DNA from: a bacterium | Lineage (GTDB): Bacteria; Chloroflexota; Dehalococcoidia; Tepidiformales; Tepidiformaceae | Assembly (NCBI GenBank): GCA_945861295.1 | Contig: CAMAUF010000039.1 | Span: forward strand, 1 to 10,830 | DNA length: 10,830 nt | Direction: 5' to 3' | In this document: one piece after another, positions 1-5,715 of the stretch | Position numbering within the stretch: position 1 is the stretch's first letter | How the letters are laid out: every line of letters starts with the position of its first letter | Notes under the pieces: generated by a model | Told to the model about the DNA's origin: nothing | The model's database searches: none | Seen by the model: the letters and a program-made list of their open reading frames with translations, nothing else | Translations under genes and position numbers: made by a program

Positions 1-532
1 CGAGCTGTTCGAATTTGCCCTGGCCCACTTCCGCGACGGCGAAAAGGGCGGCTTCTTCGAGACCGCCGAGGGCGCGGAGGCCCTGCTCTTCCGGCAAAAA
101 TCGGCATATGACGAAGCCACGCCGAGCGGCAACGGCGCCATGGCGCAACTCGCGTTCGTCCTTGGACGCTACTTCGAGCGGCCCGATTGGGAAGCAATCG
201 CCGCCGAGTGCCTGTCCGTCGCGGGCGAAAACCTCCTCGCGGCGCCGAACGGTTTCGGAAGCATGTGGCTGGCCGCGCTTGCGGGTCTCGCGCCCCGGCA
301 GGAGCTGGTCGTCGTCGGCGACGCCGCGGCCCGCAAGCCGTTCGAGGCGGTGATCGAAGGCGTCTTCGCGCCCTGGCTCATCCTCGCGCCGGGCGAAGCC
401 GGGACGCCGCTGCCGTTGTTCGAGGGCCGGGAAGGCCCGGCAGCGTATGTCTGCTCCGATATGGTTTGCCAACTGCCCGCGCTGACGCCGGAGGCGCTGA
501 TCGTCCAGCTTGCCGCGGCGGCTTCCGGGTAG
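1..532 (+). CDS. YyaL/DUF255 (SSP411-like) protein, C-terminal 176 residues; 5' end outside window
   Basis: Reading frame 2 is open from the first base of the window to TAG at 530-532. The visible part begins ELFEFALAHFRDGEKGGFF and carries the segment KSAYDEATPSGNGAMA, which matches the conserved (K)xxYDxAxPSGN block of the six-hairpin-glycosidase-like half of the YyaL/spermatogenesis-associated protein 20 family. It ends with a YVCSDMVC motif and a terminal helix, as in family members whose C-terminus reads YxCxxxxCxxP. Family proteins are about 650-700 residues, with an N-terminal thioredoxin-like domain followed by an (alpha/alpha)6 barrel, so roughly the first three quarters lie upstream. 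The molecular function of the family is not established. The next gene on the same strand starts 93 nt later and appears to have its own promoter-like element, so this gene is probably the end of its transcript. Family assignment is strong; any role is unknown. Confidence 0.88.
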   Translation, partial: ELFEFALAHFRDGEKGGFFETAEGAEALLFRQKSAYDEATPSGNGAMAQLAFVLGRYFERPDWEAIAAECLSVAGENLLAAPNGFGSMWLAALAGLAPRQELVVVGDAAARKPFEAVIEGVFAPWLILAPGEAGTPLPLFEGREGPAAYVCSDMVCQLPALTPEALIVQLAAAASG

Positions 533-547
533 CTGGGGCCCTGCCGC

Positions 548-562
548 CGCGTCAGAGACGCG
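548..562 (+). terminator. Weak hairpin after the YyaL-like gene
   Basis: A perfect 6-bp stem (CGCGTC, loop AGA, GACGCG) lies 16 nt after the stop codon of the YyaL-like gene. No run of T follows; the next bases are CCAACGTTAAGG. It could be a weak or factor-assisted terminator, or chance in GC-rich DNA. Confidence 0.25.
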
Positions 563-611
563 CCAACGTTAAGGTCAGCGCCGCCGCACATGCGTTGAAC
601 GACGCGCGTCG

Positions 612-617
612 TACCAT
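612..617 (+). promoter_or_regulatory. -10-like box (TACCAT) immediately before the sortase gene
   Basis: TACCAT ends 8 nt before the ATG at 626, so transcription would begin at or within 1-2 nt of the start codon. No Shine-Dalgarno sequence is present in the bases between. No convincing -35 is seen at 16-18 nt; TTGAAC at 595-600 is too close. It is read as a leaderless start by analogy with the same arrangement at 1354, 5400 and 5531. Confidence 0.4.
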
Positions 618-625
618 AGTCGGCG

Positions 626-1288
626 ATGAACCGGATGCTCTCGCTGATCCTCGTCGCCGCAGGGCTTGCGGGCCTTGCGTTGGCAACGTTCGCGATGACC
701 GTGGAAGCGGAGTCCGTCGCGGTCACGCGCCGCGCGTATGTGACCGACGTGATCCGCGCCCCGGTGCCCCCGAAGCCGACCCCGATCCCTCCGCCTCCGC
801 CGTACGCCGGGCCGATCAGTTCGATCTACCTCGGCTCGGCGAACATCCTGGGTCAGGAGGCGCTGGTCGAGGGCGACACGCACTACGTTGGTGAGCGCGA
901 ACTGTTACAAGACCCGTTTCACCCATTAGACGTCATGTGGTATCCCCGATTCGGCCGGCCGGGTTGGGGCGGCGGCAACACGATTTTCGCCGCGCACGTG
1001 AACTACATCGGGTATGGGAACGGTCCTTTCGCCTACCTCACCGCGGCGCGGCCGGGCGATGCCCTGTACCTGACCATGGGAGACGGGTCGACCTTGACCT
1101 ACATCGTGCGGTCGGTCGACATCGTCTCGTTGGTCGACCTGAACATGAATGACGTTGTCTACCCTCCCCTGGATGGCGCCACCGAGCGGGTGACGCTGAT
1201 CAGCTGCGGCGGCACGTTCATCCCGGCGGCGGTCGGCGGCGAGTACGACAGCCGGGTCATCCTCGTGGCCGAACGGACCGTGCCCTGA
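626..1288 (+). CDS. Membrane-anchored sortase (class F/E type)
   Basis: A 220-residue protein. Residues about 4-24 form a hydrophobic signal anchor. A proline-rich stalk (PVPPKPTPIPPPPP, about 47-59) follows, then a sortase beta-barrel from about residue 64 to the end. The catalytic triad expected for sortases is visible: His124 in FAAHVNY, Cys194 in TLISCGGTF and Arg210 in YDSRVILVAE. The family is a cysteine transpeptidase acting outside the membrane that cleaves sorting signals and joins proteins to the cell surface or to each other. The short domain, with a TLxxC motif close to the C-terminus, resembles class F or E housekeeping-type enzymes, but the class cannot be fixed by eye. No substrate with an LPxTG-like tail and no pilin gene is in the window, so this is a solitary sortase. 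ATG 626 is chosen because it begins the signal anchor. Confidence 0.88.
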   Translation: MNRMLSLILVAAGLAGLALATFAMTVEAESVAVTRRAYVTDVIRAPVPPKPTPIPPPPPYAGPISSIYLGSANILGQEALVEGDTHYVGERELLQDPFHPLDVMWYPRFGRPGWGGGNTIFAAHVNYIGYGNGPFAYLTAARPGDALYLTMGDGSTLTYIVRSVDIVSLVDLNMNDVVYPPLDGATERVTLISCGGTFIPAAVGGEYDSRVILVAERTVP

Positions 1289-1341
1289 ACCAGCGGGACA
1301 GCGCGACTCCGGCGGGCGAGACGCAACCCCCCGCTCTGCGG

Positions 1342-1347
1342 TAGCGT
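1342..1347 (+). promoter_or_regulatory. -10-like box (TAGCGT) immediately before the LLM oxidoreductase gene
   Basis: TAGCGT ends 6 nt before ATG 1354, in the context GCGGTAGCGTGTCGGCATG. There is no purine-rich Shine-Dalgarno site. The spacing would put +1 at the A of ATG. No clear -35 is visible. Confidence 0.4.
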
Positions 1348-1353
1348 GTCGGC

Positions 1354-2274
1354 ATGAGTATCAGGATTGGCATGGGCGTCGCTGGTTTCCCGTTTTCATC
1401 ACCGAAGGCGTTCTACGAATGGGTTGACCTTTGTGAAGGCAGCGCCATCGATTCGATTTGGTTCAGCGAGCGTTTGGTTTCGAGTTCGCCGAACCTGGAG
1501 CCGATGACGGCCATGGCTGCGGTCGCGGGGAGGACGAAACGGCTGAAGTTCGGCATGAACGCGATCGTCCTGCCGTTCCGGGACCCGCTGATCTTGGCCA
1601 AGGAGTGCGCCACGCTCGATTACCTGAGCGGCGGGCGGCTGCTCCCCGCTTTCGGCGTCGGCAACGAGAACGCCCCTGAGTTTGGCGCCACCGGCCGAAA
1701 CCCTCAGGGCCGCGGCGCGTATTCCGACGAGGTAATTCTCTGTCTCACCCGATTCTGGAACGAAGAGCGCGTGACGCACGAGGGCGCGCACTTCCGCTAT
1801 CACGATGTCACGATCACGCCGCGGCCAGTGCAGCGACCGCTCCCGGTCTGGATCGGCGGGAGCAGCGAAGCGGCCATCCGGCGGACGGCCAGGCTGGGCA
1901 GCGGTTGGCTGGCGGGGCTACAGTCGCCCGCTCAGGTGCGCCCAGTCGTCGCCGCGATCCGGCGCGAATCGCTCGCGGCGGGCCGGCCGATCGACGACGA
2001 CCATTATGGCGCGGGCTTCGCCTTCCGCTTCGGTTCGGTCGACGAGCCGGAAGTCCAGCGCTCGACCAAGGCGTTCGCGCGCATCCCCGGCGCTCCCGAC
2101 CCGCTGGCGTATCTCGCGGTGGGAGACGCCGCCGCGATCGCCGCCCGCGCGGCCGAATACGTCGACGCAGGCATCTCGAAGTTCGTCCTCCGTCCCGTCG
2201 CCGAATCGGACGAGGGCTGGATGGAACAGACCCGCCGGCTCATCGAAGAGGTGATCCCGCTGGTGCACGCGTAG
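1354..2274 (+). CDS. Luciferase-like (LLM class) flavin-dependent oxidoreductase
   Basis: A 306-residue protein with the bacterial-luciferase TIM-barrel fold. It shows an N-terminal beta strand (RIGMGVAGFPF), SIWFSERL around residues 35-42, LEPMTAMAAVAGRTKRLKFG around 49-68, LDYLSGGRLLPAFGVGNE around 88-105, and PLPVWIGGSS around 162-171. These are the usual landmarks of FMN- or F420-using family members of about 280-350 residues. They oxidise or reduce small organic substrates, but the family is too broad to name one, and FMN versus F420 cannot be decided here. It lies alone on this strand after the sortase gene, and its 3' end overlaps tilS on the opposite strand by 35 bp. By my count the first 120 bases after the start region (1381-1500) are about 53% G+C, while 1921-1980 is about 77%. 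Confidence 0.88.
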   Translation: MSIRIGMGVAGFPFSSPKAFYEWVDLCEGSAIDSIWFSERLVSSSPNLEPMTAMAAVAGRTKRLKFGMNAIVLPFRDPLILAKECATLDYLSGGRLLPAFGVGNENAPEFGATGRNPQGRGAYSDEVILCLTRFWNEERVTHEGAHFRYHDVTITPRPVQRPLPVWIGGSSEAAIRRTARLGSGWLAGLQSPAQVRPVVAAIRRESLAAGRPIDDDHYGAGFAFRFGSVDEPEVQRSTKAFARIPGAPDPLAYLAVGDAAAIAARAAEYVDAGISKFVLRPVAESDEGWMEQTRRLIEEVIPLVHA

Positions 2275-3652
2275 GCGCGGCGGCCGGAGCGATCCGAACG
2301 GACCACGGGTCGGCGCCTTCGGGAACGTCGGCCGAGACGACGCCCGACGGCAAGAAGACGAGGCGTACTCGCCGCGCGTCCGCGATGGCGACCGCGGCTT
2401 GTCGTTCCCAGATCGGGAAACGCCGGCTGGCGAGGTAATCGGCCAAGGTCCGGTCAAGGCCGCGAGCGACGATCCGGTCGCCAGGCTGGAGCGCACGCGC
2501 TCGGAGCGCGCCTGAGAGGGTGGCGAGGTCGATGAGTCCGTCCTGGCCCCCGCCAGCGTCCGCAAGCCGGTCGGTTGTGACCGTGACACGCCAACGGCCC
2601 GCCAACGTCACGCCGGGCACGTTCAGGATTCTCCCCTCGAAGGGCTCGGCCTCGAGCGGAGGGCCGATGCGGACCTGACCGCAAGAAATCTGGACGGCCG
2701 CCTCCCCGAACAGCACACTCCCCGAGCCCGCGCGAAGGGCACGGTCAAGGTTCGCGAGCTTGGAGCGGTTTACGTCGGGCGTCAGTTTGGAGAACGACGC
2801 CTCCCGCTCGATGACCAGCGTCCGCGCCTCGGCGGGGAGCGCGACGAAGGCGGCGGCATCGTAGACAGCGCCCGTCACCTCCCGCCGTAGGGCTGCGACA
2901 GCCATCGCCGCGCGTTCGACCGGAGCGAACGCCTCGGCCGCGCTTTGGGCGAGCCCGGCAAGCGACCGGTCCACCCCAGGGCTGAGGTCTCGCAGCAAGG
3001 GCAGCACCTCGTGCCGCACGCGGTTGCGAACGAATCGGGCGTCACGATTCGAGGGGTCGTCCCGCGGAGTGGTCCCCACGGCCGCGCAGACGGCTTCCGT
3101 CTCGGCCCGGGTGAGACAGAGTATCGGGCGGAGCAGGCGTTGGGCGCCGCCGCCGGGGACATTCGTCGATGGAAGGATGCCGCGAAGCCCTCGGATTCCG
3201 GATCCGCGGATGACACGCATAAGGATGGTCTCGATGTGATCATCATGTGTGTGACCGGTGATGATGGCATCGAGGCGCTTCTCCGCGGCGACGAACGAGA
3301 GGAACTGATAACGCATGGTCCGCGCCGCTTCTTCGAGGCCCATTCGGCGTTCGGCGGCGGCCCTGCGCACTTCTCCTTCGCCGCTGAGAAAGGGCAACTC
3401 AAGCCTCGCGGCGAGTTCACGCACAGCCTGAAGGTCGTCCTTGGAATCGGGGCGCAACATGTGGTCGAAGTGCACGACCGTGAGCGAGAGGCCGATCTTT
3501 GGCGCGAGCGCCTTGAGAAGGTGCAGGCACGCGACGGAATCGGCGCCCCCGGAAACCGCGACCGCCACCGCGGATACCCGGCGGAACAGGCGCTCTGCCC
3601 CGGCGAATGACTCGACTTTGGCCAGAGCGAGGGATGTGGCGTCGTTCAACAT
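2240..3652 (-). CDS. tilS: tRNA(Ile)-lysidine synthetase TilS
   Basis: A 470-residue protein. TilS uses ATP to attach lysine to C34 of the CAU-anticodon tRNA-Ile, so that it reads AUA and is charged with isoleucine; it is normally essential. The N-terminal PP-loop is clear: AVSGGADSVAC (SGGADS at residues 34-39), HFDHMLRPDS (61-70) and TGHTHDDHIET (132-142). RPILCLTR (175-182) and DDPSNRDARFVRNRVRHEVLPLL (198-220) are TilS signatures. Linker and C-terminal tRNA-binding regions follow, giving a full-length protein of the Bacillus type. ATG 3652 is chosen over an upstream in-frame TTG at 3685 because it lies 5 nt after the stop of the upstream ftsB-like gene, whereas the TTG would lie inside that gene. 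The last 11-12 codons overlap the LLM gene on the other strand. The hpt and ftsH genes that often follow tilS are absent. Confidence 0.95.
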   Translation of the reverse strand: MLNDATSLALAKVESFAGAERLFRRVSAVAVAVSGGADSVACLHLLKALAPKIGLSLTVVHFDHMLRPDSKDDLQAVRELAARLELPFLSGEGEVRRAAAERRMGLEEAARTMRYQFLSFVAAEKRLDAIITGHTHDDHIETILMRVIRGSGIRGLRGILPSTNVPGGGAQRLLRPILCLTRAETEAVCAAVGTTPRDDPSNRDARFVRNRVRHEVLPLLRDLSPGVDRSLAGLAQSAAEAFAPVERAAMAVAALRREVTGAVYDAAAFVALPAEARTLVIEREASFSKLTPDVNRSKLANLDRALRAGSGSVLFGEAAVQISCGQVRIGPPLEAEPFEGRILNVPGVTLAGRWRVTVTTDRLADAGGGQDGLIDLATLSGALRARALQPGDRIVARGLDRTLADYLASRRFPIWERQAAVAIADARRVRLVFLPSGVVSADVPEGADPWSVRIAPAAAPTRAPAGSPLR

Positions 3653-3657
3653 GGCGC

Positions 3658-3999
3658 TCAGCGGGGATAAAGCCGCTGCCACCAACGCTTCCCGGCCGGC
3701 GGCGGCTCAACAGGCGGCGGACTATCGACGACGATCGGCACTTCGCCCGCCCGAACCCACCCGAGACGGGTACGGGCTTCACGCTCAATGTAAGCGTCGG
3801 AGGCGACATAGGCCTTCGCGGCGAGCGCGTGGTCGAGGATTTCGGTCAGTTCGGTGATTTGCTGCGCCTCTTCGGCACGCGCCTCATCAATAGAGTCTGA
3901 TCGGAACCTTTCCCAGCCCGCCTGATAGCCGGCGAACGCCAAGAGCCCCAACGCCATTAGGAGAGGGAGCGGGGATGCAAATGAGCGGAGCGTTCTCAT
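3658..3999 (-). CDS. FtsB/DivIC-type septum formation initiator
   Basis: A 113-residue bitopic protein. It has a short basic N-terminus, a membrane segment at about residues 9-27 (SPLPLLMALGLLAFAGYQA), a charged heptad-like helix at about 36-63, and the family hallmark AYIEREARTRLGWVRAGEVP at 69-88 (compare YxExxARxxLGxVxxGE). A proline-rich tail (about 93-101) and a basic, aromatic end follow. FtsB/DivIC proteins pair with FtsL and FtsQ/DivIB in the divisome and help activate septal peptidoglycan synthesis. The gene lies directly upstream of tilS with a 5-nt gap. DivIC and TilS are neighbours in many Gram-positive genomes, which supports both calls. ATG 3999 is used; TTG at 4005, in frame and exactly where transcription should begin, is the alternative. 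FtsB and DivIC cannot be separated without the other divisome genes. Confidence 0.85.
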   Translation of the reverse strand: MRTLRSFASPLPLLMALGLLAFAGYQAGWERFRSDSIDEARAEEAQQITELTEILDHALAAKAYVASDAYIEREARTRLGWVRAGEVPIVVDSPPPVEPPPAGKRWWQRLYPR

Positions 4000-4011
4000 A
4001 CGCAAGAGACC

Positions 4012-4040
4012 AACCTACGCGGGGTACGTTGAAAACTCAA
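4012..4040 (-). promoter_or_regulatory. Sigma-70-type promoter of the ftsB-like/tilS pair
   Basis: On the minus strand, TTGAGT (4035-4040) and TAGGTT (4012-4017) are separated by exactly 17 bp, close to TTGACA-N17-TATAAT. Transcription should start at about 4004-4006. That falls on the in-frame TTG at 4005 and leaves at most a 6-nt leader before ATG 3999. The element lies in the 63-69 bp gap after the phosphatase gene and is the only start in the window with both boxes readable. Confidence 0.6.
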
Positions 4041-4068
4041 GCGATCTTTCCGGGGCCAGCCGCCGCCC

Positions 4069-4695
4069 TCAACGTCCATCGCCAGGCGCTCCAATATCTC
4101 CCAAGTGACAGCGGTCGTTGATCATGCGGATGCCGGTGTGGCCGGCCCGAAACACGAGGTGGGAGACGCTCGCCAGGTCAGAGCCGAACACGCGAAAGCG
4201 CGCGGGCGGAAGGCCAAGGATGTGGCAGAGCGCCACGCGAAGGACGAAGTTGTGCGCCACAACCGCGACACTCGTCGCGCCGGAAGCACGCACGGTGTCC
4301 AGTGCCCGGATCACGCGGACGGCCACGTCGTCAAGTGATTCGCCTCCCGGCATAGGGAGCGAGGCAGCGTCATCGCCAGACCACTCCCGCAGAAATTCGG
4401 GAAAGCGCTCGCGCATGGCCGCGAACGTGAGGCCCTCGGTCTCGCCGACATGCATCTCAGTGAGGTCGTCCAGAGTTTCCAGTGGAAGGCGCTCGCCGGC
4501 GACCGCGGCGGCCGTCTGCTGCGCCCGGCGCAGTGGACTGACAAAGACGCGCTCGAAGGGCACACCCGCTAGCCTTCGGCCGAGGGCTCCGGCTTGGCGC
4601 TCGCCGAAGGGCGTGAGCGGGATGTCGGCGCGCCCGAGCCCGAGGCCGTCGCGGTTGTAGGCTGTCTCGCCGTGGCGGATGAGGTAGAGGTTCAT
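4069..4695 (-). CDS. Histidine phosphatase superfamily (phosphoglycerate mutase-like) protein
   Basis: A 208-residue single-domain protein starting MNLYLIRHGETAYN. The phosphohistidine motif RHG is at residues 7-9, with the nucleophile at His8. SPLRRAQQTA (53-62) supplies Arg57, Glu80 in LTEMHVGETEG is the likely general acid, and His148 in VVAHNFVLR is the second catalytic histidine. The near-terminal INDRCHL is also typical. Family members remove or move phosphate on many substrates (sugar phosphates, alpha-ribazole phosphate, phosphoglycerates), and the residues do not tell which. ATG 4695 is preferred over the in-frame GTG 4704 because MNLYLIRHGE is the canonical family start. It begins 12 nt after the stop of the DUF2344 gene, so the two are probably co-transcribed. 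Confidence 0.88.
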   Translation of the reverse strand: MNLYLIRHGETAYNRDGLGLGRADIPLTPFGERQAGALGRRLAGVPFERVFVSPLRRAQQTAAAVAGERLPLETLDDLTEMHVGETEGLTFAAMRERFPEFLREWSGDDAASLPMPGGESLDDVAVRVIRALDTVRASGATSVAVVAHNFVLRVALCHILGLPPARFRVFGSDLASVSHLVFRAGHTGIRMINDRCHLGDIGAPGDGR

Positions 4696-4707
4696 CGAAG
4701 GCACCGG

Positions 4708-5400
4708 CTAGTCCTCGAACCTGCCGCGACGACGCCAGAGGTCGTGGGCGGGTGAAGGTTCATCGAGCGAAATGGTGAGGCGGGAAACGAGCGACGGCTC
4801 GTGGCCAGGAAACAGGGCGGCTACGAGCATCTCGGGCCGGCCCGCGTGCTCTTGGCTCGCCCGCATCCGAGCGTGCAGGAGCGAGCCGCAACCCGCCGCC
4901 GTCGCCGACAAACTTGGTGTTATGTCCCGCAGGTCGATAGTGCGTGGCTTCTCCCGCCGGTCATCAAGGAAAGGGACGCGGTCAGTGGCGAGGAAGGCGG
5001 CGACGGCCTCCCGGGCCGCCTCGATCGGGACATCGTCGAGGCGGACGGAGTACTCGGCCCACACCGCCGTCGCCTGTGGCGGCGCGCCGGTCAGCGGCAC
5101 CTCATCGACGCGGACCACGGACAGGTCGGCCGATGTCTGCGCGCTCAGGCGCTCGACGAATTCGGCGATGGGGACACGCTCGTCCAGCGTCACATCCACC
5201 AACTCGCCTTCCGAAACGAAGCCGAGCGGCAACGGGCCGGCGAACTGCAGCTTGGGGTGCGGCGTGAAGCCCTGCGAGTACGAAAGCGGGAGCTCCGCCC
5301 GGCGGATGCAACGCTCCCAGTAGCGCATCACATCCAGGTGCGAGATGAAGCGGACGCGTTCGCCCTTGCGGAACGTGAGCCGGAGGCGTTGGACAGGCAT
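4708..5400 (-). CDS. TIGR03936/DUF2344 protein (radical SAM-linked protein)
   Basis: A 230-residue protein. Its first 70 residues carry the family signature: RLTFRKGERVRFISHLDVMRYWERCIRRAELPLSYSQGFTPHPKLQFAGPLPLGFVSEGE, seen as KG-x(5)-FISHLDxMR, then SxGFxPHPKLxF and PLPLGxxSEGE. This domain is typically encoded next to, or fused to, a B12-binding-type radical SAM protein (TIGR03960), often close to ribonuclease E/G genes. Its own activity is unknown. Here it stands without a radical SAM gene in the window and leads a two-gene unit with the histidine phosphatase. The C-terminal half is less conserved and ends at TAG 4708-4710. ATG 5400 is well placed because the conserved domain begins within the first five residues. 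No Shine-Dalgarno site precedes it, only a -10-like box. Confidence 0.88.
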   Translation of the reverse strand: MPVQRLRLTFRKGERVRFISHLDVMRYWERCIRRAELPLSYSQGFTPHPKLQFAGPLPLGFVSEGELVDVTLDERVPIAEFVERLSAQTSADLSVVRVDEVPLTGAPPQATAVWAEYSVRLDDVPIEAAREAVAAFLATDRVPFLDDRREKPRTIDLRDITPSLSATAAGCGSLLHARMRASQEHAGRPEMLVAALFPGHEPSLVSRLTISLDEPSPAHDLWRRRGRFED

Positions 5401-5409
5401 AGTCGTTCG

Positions 5410-5415
5410 ATGCTA
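5410..5415 (-). promoter_or_regulatory. -10-like box (TAGCAT) of the DUF2344 gene
   Basis: On the minus strand the sequence is TGGTAGCATCGAACGACTATG. TAGCAT ends 9 nt before the ATG, with no Shine-Dalgarno site. The extended form TGGTAnnAT is matched by TGGTACGAT at the divergent HicB-like gene. There is no clear -35; that region is occupied by a palindrome at 5423-5435. Confidence 0.4.
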
Positions 5416-5422
5416 CCACGCG

Positions 5423-5435
5423 CCGCCTCAGGCGG
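5423..5435. repeat. Perfect palindrome in the divergent promoter region
   Basis: CCGCCT-C-AGGCGG is a 6-bp perfect inverted repeat with one central base. It sits 7 bp upstream of the -10-like box of the DUF2344 gene, over the spacer and expected -35. It could be an operator for a dimeric repressor, but short GC palindromes are common by chance in such DNA. Confidence 0.3.
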
Positions 5436-5518
5436 TCGGCGCGAGTGCCCCCGTCGGTCGACGTGTCATATCTGAGCCGCTCCCAGCAAGACTGTGGGTT
5501 CGCGACTGCCCATGGTGG

Positions 5519-5524
5519 TACGAT
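5519..5524 (+). promoter_or_regulatory. -10-like box (TACGAT) of the HicB-like gene
   Basis: In GGTGGTACGATTGCCGCATG, the TACGAT box ends 6 nt before ATG 5531. This spacing fits a leaderless transcript. No Shine-Dalgarno site or clear -35 is visible. Confidence 0.4.
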
Positions 5525-5530
5525 TGCCGC

Positions 5531-5713
5531 ATGCGGGACGAGTTTTCAGCGCATGTCGTCAGGGACGGCGAATGGTACCTCGCCTTCTGTCTCGATGTGC
5601 CAGCCGGCAACGGCCAGGGCCGGACCGAAGCGGCCGCCATCAAGAGCCTACGGCAGTCGATCGCGTTGCTCCGCGAGGATCGCCGCGAAGACCTGCTCGC
5701 CAGAAAGCCGTGA
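5531..5713 (+). CDS. Solitary HicB-like small protein
   Basis: A 60-residue protein. Its pattern is an N-terminal strand (FSAHVVRDGEWYLAFCLDVP), then a glycine turn with NGQGRTEAAAIKSLRQSIALL. This resembles the partial RNase-H-like fold of HicB antitoxins, whose core reads roughly ...DxxGYxAxxPxLPGxxxxGxTxxEAxxNxxEAI.... HicB proteins usually bind and block a HicA mRNA interferase, and often carry a C-terminal DNA-binding domain. That domain is absent here, and no HicA-like dsRBD-fold ORF lies on either side. It may therefore be an orphan or a stand-alone regulator. A longer in-frame extension upstream reads through the intergenic region and has no family similarity, so ATG 5531 with its -10 box is used. 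The TGA lies 2 nt from the convergent meaB stop. Confidence 0.65.
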   Translation: MRDEFSAHVVRDGEWYLAFCLDVPAGNGQGRTEAAAIKSLRQSIALLREDRREDLLARKP

Positions 5714-5715
5714 CC

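Noticed and set aside
3653..3685. TTG start of tilS at 3685
   Set aside because: It would overlap the ftsB-like gene by 28 nt; ATG 3652 sits 5 nt after that gene's stop and gives a normal N-terminus.
5490..5512. tRNA T-arm-like GGTTCGCGACT
   Set aside because: No matching acceptor, anticodon or D arms, and no CCA or paired ends in the surrounding sequence.
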